This document shows, in pieces, positions 25,550 to 36,383 of a DNA stretch of 36,864 nucleotides; the stretch's first letter is position 1; every line of letters begins with the position of its first letter. Location of the stretch: assembly GCA_009733715.1 (NCBI GenBank), contig WMKJ01000117.1, forward strand, positions 1 through 36,864. The letters are read 5' to 3'. The notes below the pieces were generated by a model. The model ran no database searches. It was given only the letters and a program-made list of their open reading frames with translations, and was not told where the DNA came from. The DNA is from Herpomyces periplanetae. Its lineage: Eukaryota; Ascomycota; Laboulbeniomycetes; Herpomycetales; Herpomycetaceae. The translations under genes and the position numbers were made by a program.

Positions 25550-28178
25550 TTAGCTCACCTCTACATGCGGTATATTACCGCTCATTCCATTACCTCCGGC
25601 AGATCCTCCAGCTGAATGCCTTGGACCCCCTCCAGATGTTCCAGCCGCCCTAACTCCTAACGGGGATGGCCTCCCATTTCGATGAACTGATCCTCCGCCC
25701 CCTCCATGATAACCATTAGGGGGCGATGGCCTACCTCCTTGTCTCATGGCAGCGGCACTCAACGGATTACCTGGAGACTGACTTGATCTTCTTGAAAATC
25801 CGGCACCTCCATGGTTCATCCCCATCATTTCCCCTCGGGGTGGTGGCGGATATCCATGATGATATGCTCCCATACCTCTTGGATCTTCAGGCCTCGATGC
25901 TGTGAGTGAATTGGCCCGCGATCCACTCTGAATCACCGACCGGTCGACATCACCATATCTATTAGATGAATATCCCATTAACGCATCATCCATGATGGAA
26001 TCATGTAATCCAGGCATCTCAGCAACAATCTGTGAACTAAATCTGTTTTTATTTCGACTAAAGTTTGGACGAAATAAATGTCGACTTCTAGATCCTCTTG
26101 ACATTTCCAGCTTTCTCTGTTGGCTAGAATGTCCCGATTTCCGAGTCCGCCGTGAAGTTATGCTCATCATGTCAAAATCATCCGAGTCGATAATAGGATT
26201 GTGTGGCCCAACTCCGGAAGGCGGAACGTCAAATTCATCATCATCTTCATCTTCATCAAATCCACTTATTACTGACGCATGATGTCGACGATGCATCTGT
26301 TGGTTGCGCCGTAAATTAAGCTCTTGCTCGCGTAGCGCCAGCTCTCTTTGACGTAATAATAACTCTCGCTCACGCAGAGCCAAATCATTAGGACCATTTG
26401 ACCTATTTGGATCTACCAAACTAGCTCCAGTAACATCATTTCCCTCTTGACTGTCGTATAAAACAAGATGACTAAACTCTTCCAGGTCCGCACCATCAAA
26501 GGATGATCTTTTAGGTACGGGGGCATTATTAGGATACGAATAGCCGTTTGTGTAAACGGATAATCTAGGCGGTTGTGCTCGTCTCATACCAGGGTGTGGT
26601 CCGGGCATTGGTGGTTGCATATGGGGTGGAGGTATCTGTCCAGGAAGGTATGAACCATTACCCATTGAAGGCTGACGGGAGTTTGACATACGCATCCCAT
26701 TGCGTACTGGTCCACCTGGATGGTTTGGTGGCAATGTTCCAGAGTTGCCATTCGTCATTACTGACGGTGGCGGTGCTTTTGGATGTACAGAGGACACTCT
26801 CGGCGGGGCGTTGGCAGCGTTTAAGGGTGGTGCGGGTTTTGACTTTGAAAGATTGGTAAGATTTATGTGATGAAGAGTCGCGTAGAGAGTTTCGAGACGG
26901 GGAACAGCTATGTTATGTTGCTGAGCGAGTTTCAAAGGAGCGCCTAGATAACTTTCAATCTCCATGGGCCGGCGGGAAATATAATCGTGATACATTGCAC
27001 TCTGATGCTCGTGTTGTTCAGACTGAATCATAGAATCAAAGGTCCGTTGTTGAAATTCAGGAGGAAAAGTGCAACCAAATGCGGAAGCAAGTTGAACGAG
27101 TTCGTCCATGATACCGATGATCATTGATCTGACGCCGACTTTCTCCACAAGTTCGCTATGGTTGGGAGTTTCGAATATAACGGTCGCAGGATGGAAGGCA
27201 ATCGGTCTAAATTAAATTAGCATGATTAAGTTAAAAACTTTACAAGCAGCTGTATGATAGCCGGAGGTATGTCATGATGAAGACGGACGAGAAGGGGAGA
27301 TAAAGTAAAGGTTTGTGACAAGAGTATAGTTGTAGGAAATGCCGAATACGAAGCAAAGTGTGCATAACAAGGGTCACTTACCCAATCATGACTTCAAATT
27401 GCTGTTGCCGAATGTTGGGGGAAACTTTGCAATCTACTTGACTTGAACTCAAAGTCATTGCCAACGCTTCGGCCATGTCTGATTGAATAGAGTTCGGGAC
27501 GGATAAATTTGAGTTTGCAGCACCTATCCAAATGCCGGTAGAGCCTTTGTGTTCAAACTCACTCGGGCCGAGCTGAGTTATCTCAGCGCCCGACACAAGT
27601 GAAAGGACGACGTTAGTAGGAAAGCGTTGTTCTAGATAGGCTTCAGTTCCCAAAGTTTGAGTAGTGTTAACGAGTATGCAAGTATGATGAGCAGTAACGA
27701 CAGAATCTATAACCGAAGCGATATCGAATATGTCTGGTAATGCTTTAACGCAAAGAAAGACGTAATCAAAGGGAGCTTTGCCCTGAGACGCATCTTGAGT
27801 ATTGGCGACGACTGTGGGAAGAAACGGGATGAGATTAGCAGACGAGATAAAGAAGGGGGATTTATCAAAAGGAGGCGGGAGAAGGATTAAGATCAAACAC
27901 AGAGCAGACATACCTGAGTACGGTTTAAATCGTTCGTTACCGAAAATGCGAGATCTGAATGGTCAGCATAATTTAAAAAATACATAAGATGAAATAAGGC
28001 ATTTAAACGAGCGATAAACGTACTTGAAGGATATGCCATATTGTGATACATGCTCGTAACCATTTTTCCATACGAGAGTAACATCGCAGGCGTTAGTGGC
28101 TTGGAGGCGCCATGATAGGAACGCCGAGACAGAGTTGCCGCCGACTAAGCAAAAATTCATTAGCAAAGGTCGCTCCAT
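25550..28178 (-). CDS. Ketopantoate-reductase-fold protein (ApbA/PanE family) with long disordered tail, 4 exons
   Basis: The exons are 28178-28024, 27954-27914, 27811-27382 and 27206-25550, giving 760 residues with all phases consistent. Residues 1-326 have the ApbA/PanE layout: a Rossmann start (LVGGNSVSAFLSWRL), FDYVFLCVKA, TTQTLGTEAYL, and a C-terminal helical domain with MYHDYISRRPMEIESYLG and LETLYATLHHI. The nucleotide-binding glycine motif is degenerate (GGNSVS instead of GxGxxG), and the region of the catalytic lysine reads IRQQQFEVMIGPIAFHP, with Val206 where E. coli PanE has Lys176. Enzymatic ketopantoate reduction is therefore doubtful. Residues 330-760 are Pro/Gly/Ser/Arg-rich with an acidic patch, a charged RE/LR-rich helix and blocks such as MPGLHDSIMDD and YSSNRYGDVDRS. 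I recall a similar long protein in filamentous ascomycetes. Its role is unknown. Confidence 0.87.
27207..27381 (-). other. Reductase-like gene intron 3 (175 bp)
   Basis: Donor GTAAGT, acceptor AATTTAG, branch candidate ATGCTAAT. Splicing joins FEVMIG to PIAFHPATVIFE (phase 2). Confidence 0.9.
27812..27913 (-). other. Reductase-like gene intron 2 (102 bp)
   Basis: Donor GTATGT, acceptor TTCCCACAG, branch candidate TGCTAATC. Splicing joins FKPYS to VVANTQD (phase 1). Confidence 0.88.
27955..28023 (-). other. Reductase-like gene intron 1 (69 bp)
   Basis: Donor GTACGT, acceptor CCATTCAG, branch candidate TGCTGACC. It is followed by a 41-base exon that supplies SRIFGNERFKPYS, a family-typical segment. 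Confidence 0.88.
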
Positions 28179-29790
28179 GAATTAGAACGGCATAAAATGA
28201 GTGGTAAGATTAACGTGAAAATTTTGAGGTGTAGTGAAAAGGATTATGGGAAGGAGCTGGAGTAACGGCAGAAAGAAGCAAAAAAAAAGTGAGTGTGTAA
28301 GTTTGTATACGTATGTATATGTGAGTGTGTGTGTGCGCGCGTGGGTGTGCAAGGGAGTAGGGGAGGGAACAGAGAAAGAATGGTTAGAGGGTGAAATGGA
28401 GTGATCAGCGCAATAAAAAGAAATTGGTAAGGAGAGAATAATAATATAGCCAATGCTACACAGACTAAGCGAAACGAAATGTTTTTTTGGGCACAGTAAG
28501 GAAGTGTAGAAGAATGAAAGTAAGCGATGGAGACATTCACATTATCGACGGAGGCGGAGAGGGAGGAGGGAAGGAGAGAGGAGCGGGACGTATGTTTCGG
28601 GAGGAAGAGAAGTTAAGACAGCAAGGCTGAGACATGGAGAATGGAGGCTGGGAACCGAGGAGGGGAGGAAAAGGAAGAGAACGGTGGAAAAACAATTAAA
28701 GGAATGAGAAGCATGTTCGGAAGAGATTAGGAAATATAGATTAGTGTACAATGGGTAATGGGATGGGTAAGACGAATACGAGGGGAAAAGGGTAGGACCA
28801 GTACATTAAGGTTAAATGAGAGGTAGAAAGTAATAAGGCGAAGACAGTTAAAGTAGAGGGAGAAGGGATTGTGAAGGGGGAGGGGGGGAAATTTGAGGGT
28901 AGCTTTGAAATGGAGGGTAGATTAACGGATGTGAAGGGTTGGAAATGGGAGAAGTGGATAGGGATGAAGAAATTAATGGGTAGTTGGTGGTAGCATGAAT
29001 AGAAAGTCGCGGGCACGAATGGGAGTTAAAGCCAAGTGTGATTGGAAGAATAGGGAAAAGAGATTGAGAGGAAGAACAAACCTGAAAGAATGCGAAGCCT
29101 GGGCAAGGAAGAGAGTGCCATGAGTAGCAACGTTAAACGGTGCGAGCGAACCAAGGCAACGCGACCGACCGATGGGATAAATTACAGTATAGAAGGCAAA
29201 TTGAGATGAACGCGGAGGAAACGCGGAAAGGTTGAATGAAATTCCGAAGGAGGGGAAGAGTAGAGGGGACGAGGGGGAATATTTGGAGTAATTTTGGTGA
29301 GATAATGGAGGCGATGGTAGAAGGGGAGGAAGTAGAGCGTGAAAGAAGGGAAGAAATACGAAAAGGCAAAAAGAGTGGAAGTAAATGAAGTAACGAAGTG
29401 AGGGATAGAGGGGATGGAGGAGGGGAAAGAGTTGGGGGGGGAGGGATGAAAGGAAAAAAAGAGGGGGAATGGTGATGGAGATGACGGGGAGAGAATGGGT
29501 GGGAAAATGATAAAAAAAAATGGTAAAACGCGGGACGATTGAAAATTAGGAAAGATTTTACAGGGATTAGGGATGAATTAGAAACCGAGACGCGCGGAGA
29601 ACAGAGGAATGATGAAGAATTTGGGGAAAATAGAGGAAGGAAAAATGGTGGGTAAACGGGGAAAAGGCTTGAAGGAGGGTGTGGGTGGATTGATGTGTGA
29701 GTACGTGTGAGAGCGTGTGCGAGTAGGTGAGTGAGTGTATGTAGATGTGGAAATGGAAGCGGAAGTAGAAGTGTGTGAGAATGAGGGTGG

Positions 29791-29867
29791 GTGTGAGTGT
29801 GTGTGTGTGCGTATGTATGTGTGTATGTGTGTATGTATGTGTGTGTGTGCGTACGTGCGTGCGCGTG
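29791..29867 (+). repeat. GT/GTAT microsatellite
   Basis: Mixed GTGTGT, GTATGTAT and GCGTACGTGCGT units with near-continuous alternation of purine and pyrimidine. Confidence 0.75.
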
Positions 29868-29947
29868 GGAGAAGGACGGAATGGGTGTGGATTATGGTGG
29901 AAGGAAGATGGATTAAGGAATAAGAAGAGGGAGTGAAGAGGAAAAGG

Positions 29948-29966
29948 GAGAGAGAGAGAGAGAGAA
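29948..29966 (+). repeat. (GA)n microsatellite
   Basis: About nine uninterrupted GA units within the purine tract. Mirror-repeat purine tracts of this sort can form triplex DNA. Confidence 0.75.
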
Positions 29967-30060
29967 AGGAAGAAGTGGAATTAAAAGGAAGAGGACATAG
30001 CGATGGAATGAAAGAAAAAGAATTAGAGGGTTAAGTTGGGGGAAATTAAGCAAGAAAGGC

Positions 30061-30730
30061 TGCCGAAAAGGTAATTAAGCGCAGCCAAAAGTAAAGAGCG
30101 CTAAACATTCGGCAACTCGGAGGTCACGAATCGGCACAGGAATTTTCATGGGTGCGGCAAAGCCGATAATTGAATCCCGACATTAATTAAGCCAAGACGC
30201 GGAATAAAATTCAGATGAAGGAAGTGGATGATCTGAGATAGCCGGAATGATGACTCGAGACGAGATGGTTCGCTACACCAGGCCGAGAGTTTGTTCGGCC
30301 CGGATGTTGGTTTGGAGTGCAAATGCCGGCACTAACCCGCACTCTCCAACCAAACCGTCCCAAGCCTACACGTGCTCACTAAAAAGTGTATATGTTGGTT
30401 TTCACTTTCCTTGTTGTTTCGTTTCTTCGTTTAGCTTACCGGTTAATTTATGAGGGTGTGTGCGCATGTGAATGTGAAAGTGTGTACGTATGTGCATGTG
30501 CATGTGCAGGTGCAAGTGCAAGTGCAGGTGCAAATTTAAGCGCAATCTTTCATTTTAATGCCAATGGCAATTCCTGTACCAATACCAACGCTACCTATAC
30601 CCTTCCCACTCCCTCTCCCATTACTGCTGCTGCTGACTCTTGCATTCGCTCGGGCCCACCACTCACCCTTGCGACCGCTCTCCCAATTTTCCGCTCACGT
30701 GATTATGAGCAGAGGTTGGATGTTAGGGAA
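30061..30730. other. Transition from purine-biased to pyrimidine-biased DNA, no gene
   Basis: Base composition is balanced at 30061-30300, between the purine-biased left side and the mostly pyrimidine-biased right side. An imperfect inverted repeat lies at 30306-30355 (GTTTGGAG/CTCCAAC arms), and seven TGCANG hexamers occur at 30493-30534. Frames spanning it encode low-complexity peptides only. Confidence 0.4.
30493..30534 (+). repeat. TGCANG hexamer repeat, 7 units
   Basis: Tandem TGCATG, TGCAGG and TGCAAG units. The same TGCAAG word recurs upstream of the cyclin near 7108-7150. Confidence 0.7.
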
Positions 30731-30826
30731 GAGTGGGAGAGTGGGAGAGTGGGAGAGCGGAAGAGTGGGAGAACGGAAGAACGGGAGAGCGGGAAAGCGG
30801 GTTAATGGGAAAGCGGGTTAATGGGA
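30731..30826 (+). repeat. Octamer minisatellite, 12 units
   Basis: Eight variants of GAGTGGGA (30731-30794) are followed by two identical 16-base units, AAGCGGGTTAATGGGA (30795-30826), which look like two diverged octamers duplicated together. Confidence 0.8.
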
Positions 30827-31014
30827 ATCTGTTGCAAGATGGCAGGATATCGAGTCTTGGGGTTCCGTTGTTGTGTACAGTAGACCGTGCGAATAAAGTA
30901 TCGTGTCAATTTTGACTGTTTTTAGTTGTTTCCATTCCAGCAGGTTATTTCAGTCCGTTAATTTACCCTTTTTCTTCTCGGGTTTGACCATCCAGCGGTA
31001 TTTTTTTCTTTTCC

Positions 31015-31052
31015 CAATTAATTCACACTGGACATAACCAGTGTATTAATTG
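31015..31052. repeat. Inverted repeat, 15-bp stem with 2-base bulge
   Basis: Arms CAATTAAT + ACACTGG (31015-31022, 31025-31031) and CCAGTGT + ATTAATTG (31038-31052) are fully complementary apart from an extra TC at 31023-31024. The loop is six bases. Confidence 0.7.
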
Positions 31053-32541
31053 CCCGATTGACCGCATGCGTAAATCTGTATAGTTGTGTGGGCATGTGTG
31101 TGTACAGCTGTACAGTAGTGGGTGTACGTACGTGTCTGTATATGGTACTCGCCTGCTTGGGTCTGTATTTGTAAATGTGTTTATGTGTGCGTGTGTATGT
31201 CTACAGTTATGCGTACACGTATGCCTCTGTATAACTCTGTACTTGTATGCGTATACTTCTAATACAACGACATTTGCCAAAATTTCCTTTAACTAGTATA
31301 TTCGGTCGAAGATCTCTTTGTATCATTATAACGAGTCGCAAAATACTATGCGTTATTCTATTAAGCTTTCCAAAGTCTCCGGGGATAATAGTCAATCTAC
31401 ACGATTCGATTGGCTCTGAATCGCGGACTTTGTGTGATTTATCAATGTCTAAGCCCCAATATTCACTAATATCACGCATCAAAAGTTCCATCGTGAGCTA
31501 TGGCTTAATTTTGTCTAATATTGACCGTACCAAAGCGGTGTGTCGCGTTTGATTCTACTAATGTTTCCTGTGCGCAGCTTTTCACCGGCCTTAAACGTGT
31601 CCTTCCATTTTATCCTGCTTCTCGCTAATCGGTGACCGTTTCACCCGCTTTTCACCAACGTAAGATTTCCTCATCATTCTATCATGGGTGGTAATTTGCT
31701 GTGTTTGTGTGGACAATTACCAGTTTAATCATTCATCCTTCCACACCCATTAAATCCACTCTTTGAACGTGCCACGCATACTACTAATTACTCACACATT
31801 TAATGTGATAATCAAAATTTTACCTTTCCGCTCTGAACTAGCTACTCACGATGATTCATCCGGTAACTAACAGCCCAATGATAGCCTTTACTCTCAAATA
31901 TATTTCGTCTTTATGCCACCATCCTAATCTGGAGTCATTCAACTAGCTTGTTACTCGACTATTGAAACTAACTGACGAGTAAGGACTTCTATGCGCCATA
32001 CTAGCTCGTGAACCCTCTCTCTTTCCCTTCCCTTTGACAACTTATTCTTTTCTACTTTAACCCAAGAGCTTCCTTACTACTTCAGAGTCCTCGCTCAAAA
32101 TGCCCCTCTAGATTCCAAACCCCTTATAAGCCGTATCAGTTTTACTGTACTTACCTCGTTTATCATTGTCCGTGTTCCTCCGGACAAAACATGTTAAAAT
32201 CCCCAAAATTTTAACAACATACTTTCACTATGTTGGTAAGTCTGGCCAGCTTTTTATTATTCGTTTATCGATAATTTGGCGTCATCTCTCCTAAGCGTGT
32301 TTTGCTTCTTCCCTTCACGTATGCATGCATGCACACATACAAACTAGTCAGATAGTTTGCTATATTGTAATATACGTAGGCTCCAACCCTGCGACGTGGC
32401 CAACTGAATTAACTACGAATTCGGTAGGATTAACGCAATAAGGTTACTTGCTCTGTTTATAATTACTTATGAAAAGGCCGAATTTACCGAGTGTGTGTTA
32501 ACACTCTTAACCTAAGGCTATACATTAGGTACAAACCACTC

Positions 32542-32627
32542 CGTATCGTTTTGTTTTTTTAGCCCGCTTTTTAAGCATCGCAAAGCGATACGACCGAGGG
32601 AGAAGACATCCGATACCAAGTGGGCTA
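32542..32627. repeat. Nested inverted repeats, possible structured RNA
   Basis: CGTATCGTTTTG (32542-32553) can pair with CAAAGCGATACG (32581-32592), with one G-U. TAGCCCGC (32560-32567) can pair with GTGGGCTA (32620-32627), also with one wobble, so the two helices interleave like a pseudoknot. A second CGATAC (32611-32616) offers an alternative partner for the first arm. Confidence 0.4.
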
Positions 32628-32856
32628 TTCGATATGATATATTGATGACACAATAGCTTGCTGCTCGCGCTAAACCATCCTGAATTATTCAAGTTTTGAA
32701 ATACACCCCCGATGGCAAGTTTAGTGGGTATAATGCAAGTAGAAAAGGTTAGATTCTAAAAAGCGTAGAATGATTGCCATCGAAATCGATTTGATATCCA
32801 TGCACATACAGTTTGGAAATATTCAGTTGAGCACACTTAAATGCAAGCGTGCGTGC

Positions 32857-32898
32857 GTGCGTGCATTCACACATGCACGCATGCGTGAATGCACTCAC
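32857..32898. repeat. Inverted repeat, 14-bp arms with one mismatch
   Basis: GTGCATTCAC (32861-32870) and GTGAATGCAC (32885-32894) are a perfect 10-base inverted repeat extended outward by a few more pairs, next to a (GCGT)n run at 32847-32862. Confidence 0.65.
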
Positions 32899-33652
32899 AG
32901 AATGAAGATACTTGGTCTGCAACGTGAAACTCGGGTGGGTATTGCCCAAATTTCAATAGTTAGATAGTGTATCTATGCATTCAATACAACTCACTACTAT
33001 TGACGAATAGTATACAGTGAAATGAACATTTCCACATGTTCATATGCTCATCACATGGCAAAAAAGCAAGATGTTCGTTCTGTACCTACTATAAGCATTA
33101 CATTGTGAATACGCTAAGTTTAAAATGTATCCCGATAGACATCCCTCTCAGTAGTAATTAGGTCGAATAGGTGCGCGATCGATAATTTTGTCGGTGAACC
33201 ACAATGAATGGTGTTACTTCACTTATGTCTGCATTTCGGATAGACGGGCAATGAACGTAATGGAATGTACTGGTATGCAGAATAGTTCTATCATTCACAC
33301 CCCCCGGGCAAATATGTACTGATTGTTCGCGGTAACGCCCAGACATATGTAGTGTCTAAACTTGTAAACGATTATTTATCACCAAAGCTAAACATTTTAT
33401 GACACCAACGCAGTACCTCCTCGGTAAATGATCGTGACAGCCAATCCCGATTGAGTGATTAATCTACTTATACATGTAATGTGTAAAGTATCAAGTTTAC
33501 TAAGGATGTATATGTATTCTAACAAGCAATACAAATTCAGTATAACCTCAAGAAAGTGAGGCGGAAAACTATTGACGTAAAAGGTGGGATTTCTGTTGCG
33601 TTAATCATATGCGGACTCAATTAGATCGACAAGCATGTAAAATTAGGCTGCT

Positions 33653-33666
33653 GTAAACGTGTTTAC
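33653..33666. promoter_or_regulatory. Dyad of forkhead-type motifs
   Basis: GTAAAC and GTTTAC face each other two bases apart. GTAAACA/TGTTTAC is the core bound by fungal forkhead factors. This is a motif match only, with no gene nearby. Confidence 0.2.
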
Positions 33667-34718
33667 GGCGCGAAGTGATAGCTGTACTGACACTGACTTT
33701 CCTTTAAAATGTAAGATAACTGATTAGCAGATTGTTTCTAAAAACCCGATTCATATTTGTACATTCTTCAAAGTCTTACAACTCTCCTATTCGATAACGT
33801 TGAACGTATACACAGGTAGAAAGCAATATCCCCTTGTTAATAAGTTTTTACTTAAATATTCTCCATAAGTTCATATGTATTTTTCCAAGGGACAACATGA
33901 TAAATACTCCTTCAAAACTAGCAATATTTTACAGACCAACGGTTACTCATTGATCTTGATAATTACATCGTAAAACTTGAACAGGGTCTTTTATTAAATC
34001 CGATCCCATACATTTGAGAGTCGCCTATCCAGTAAATTGATCCTTCAGTCCCAAGATTCTGAGACACGCGATAATTCTATGCTAGAGATCAAAGCAATGG
34101 AAGTTTTGCTGTAGAAAGAAAATTTCTTTAATGCAAATTCACATTATTCAATAGTAAATTGAATGGGTAAATCAACTTTTTGAATAAGTTGTATAGCGCC
34201 TCCTCGTGGTAAACAATCTCATCAAAGAAACGTTAGCCATTGCATAACCTTTTTCAAAACAGAGCAACACTGTACATTGAAGGACAGAACATCATAGTGG
34301 GAAAAAAAGACAAAACACTTCAATATACCGCCCGATACGTTTGTCTTCCCGATTCCCAATCATACCACAGATTTACCTTCGCACAAATATATGCGGTAAA
34401 TTAATCGAGTTGTATTAGCTATCGGTCGACCGATTCATGATAACCATTCATCTATAAGTCACACAACTAAATATTACAAAAGTTAACTGAACGCTTTGCC
34501 TACCGTTTAGCACGGTGAAGCCCTGCGGTAAGTTGATGACGAAATAATTAATCTCTATTATATAGCTGACCTCAAACACTCGAATTTTAAGACTTGAACA
34601 ATCCCGTTGAACCCAGCGATCTTGACTCGCTTCTATCAATTGATAGCCCTTATATTCAATTTATCCTTCAACGTTTTTCCCCCATTCCTTTCTCGTACAC
34701 GTACATATACGTTCATTG

Positions 34719-34732
34719 ATGCATATATGCAT
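34719..34732. repeat. 14-bp perfect palindrome
   Basis: ATGCATATATGCAT is perfectly self-complementary and is followed by another GCAT. Confidence 0.6.
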
Positions 34733-36343
34733 GCATAAACGAGTGAATTTCCGTATGCAAACCCATCCACCAACTCCCTTATACAGTTCTCCCTTGATGC
34801 TTAAACCAACCAGCAACTTAGGAATAAATGTCAAACACATTGTAGCTTCACTTCTAAAAACCTGCATGGGTAGGTATGAACCAGTGAGAATTGTACAGTT
34901 AGCATGAGACCGACTAACCCTCTCATTAAATCAAAGATTGCTCAGTAGAATCCATGTCGTCAAGTTATTCAATAGACCATCAAGTATTCCCTTAATTTGT
35001 TTTTCAATACCCTTTTTTCCTTTTTAAGCCCTTCAATTACATCTTACACCGATCAAACTAACCAATACAGCCCGTAATTCCTTACTCGCCGCACTAACTC
35101 TCCCTGGCTACTGCCACCTGATTGAGTTTCTTTTTGCCTAAAACTTTTTCCCAAAAAACCATCTTCACTTGCTTATTCCATTTTCATCTGTGCTTTACAC
35201 TGCATGAATATTTCTTGTATATTTTACCGTTAAACCTACTCGTGGATTCCTTAGTAGCGTCAGTAGATGTTCTTACTTAGTTTCCCTCACGCAGTAAAAC
35301 TGTTTCGTGCCTTTGCCTCTGATTAATTAACTTGAATTTACCGAGAAAATCTTATGCCGCATTCATTACCATCATAATGTTAATTGGTACATCCGCCTTA
35401 TACCAAATTGGGTCTTATTTACCTCGTGTTCGCGATTATCTGCTCTCTGTAGTGTATTTGAGGGTCCAAACTAGTTAAACTATATTGTTATGAGTTATAC
35501 GTATCGCTTAATCTGCCTAACTATGTCAAACATTTGATCCACTTTAGTTCCACTTACACAATTTCTCTTACTTGGATCTTTTCGTTACAACCATCTGTCT
35601 ACCTACACACATTTTAGGTATCAAGATCTTAAAAAAAATTTTCATACACTTGCCCATTCAACCAATAAACCGTTTCTACAAGATTTATTAACTATTTTAT
35701 TTACCCAAAACCTTCCTATAAAAAAATCCCCCCAACTTGAACAAGATATATCATAATTACTTTATTCATAGTTTCAATATCACCTTTCATACTAAATGAA
35801 CCCCACTTCATGCCATTCGATTTTCTTCTACGTGAAGTTTAACCACTCGCCATTAATCCTGTTTAATCCAGATTTCATAAAACTAATCACCCACCCAATA
35901 ATTCTCTCCCCAATTAAAATCACTACCTCATAACTTTATCCTGCTTTCTACCACTCTCCATTTTCTCCCCCTTCAATCGTCCTCCCTGACATTCTCATTT
36001 TGGTAATTCCCTGGTCACGTTATCCGTCTGCTCATGTAGCCAGTGATTACGTCATCGGACTATTTGAAAGGGCATTTCAAGGCTTCATGATGCACAAATC
36101 TAGCGAGATTTACTTTAGGAATTTAGTTTTCCGGTACAAATTATCGTTCAGGTCAGGAAATTTTTATCGGGCTGTCGGGTACAATAAAGAGAAAATTTGG
36201 TTTTCGCATTAACTCCTGCTATTGCATAAATTTATTAAATTTCACAGGGTTTCTGCTACACTTTTCACCATCCCCGTGTGTATACTGGCCAATTACCTTA
36301 AATTTTACTGATCAACCCTTTCCTTTCACTTGTTTCGACCTTG

Positions 36344-36383
36344 TCAGGCTTTGCCTTGCCTTATCAGGCGAAGCATAGCCTGA
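36344..36383. repeat. Compact hairpin: 18-bp stem, 4-base loop
   Basis: Arms at 36344-36361 and 36366-36383 match at 15 of 18 positions around a TATC loop. The word TCAGGC occurs in the left arm, again across the loop junction, and inverted in the right arm. It could be a transcript-terminating or processing hairpin, or a small element remnant. Confidence 0.65.

Larger units (their letters stand above)
28179..30060 (+). promoter_or_regulatory. Long purine-biased tract upstream of the reductase-like gene
   Basis: No gene is seen. The plus strand is dominated by A and G (49 of 60 in 28561-28620), so the sense strand of the minus-strand gene is pyrimidine-rich for almost 1.9 kb. It includes an alternating TG/CG stretch near 28291-28350, a GT-rich microsatellite (29791-29867) and a (GA)n run (29948-29966). 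Minus-strand frames such as 28244-28540 and 28741-29016 consist of Ser/Pro/Leu/Phe only and reflect the strand bias. Confidence 0.55.

Noticed and set aside
30386-30821. 139- and 87-codon plus-strand frames
   Set aside because: They merely translate the TGCANG and octamer repeats.
31247-31552. 101-codon plus frame and 94-codon antisense frame
   Set aside because: Neither has a recognisable motif or conserved composition, and length is within chance for a 6 kb non-coding region.
36000-36212. 70-codon plus-strand frame near the right end
   Set aside because: It starts with TTG rather than ATG and resembles no protein family.
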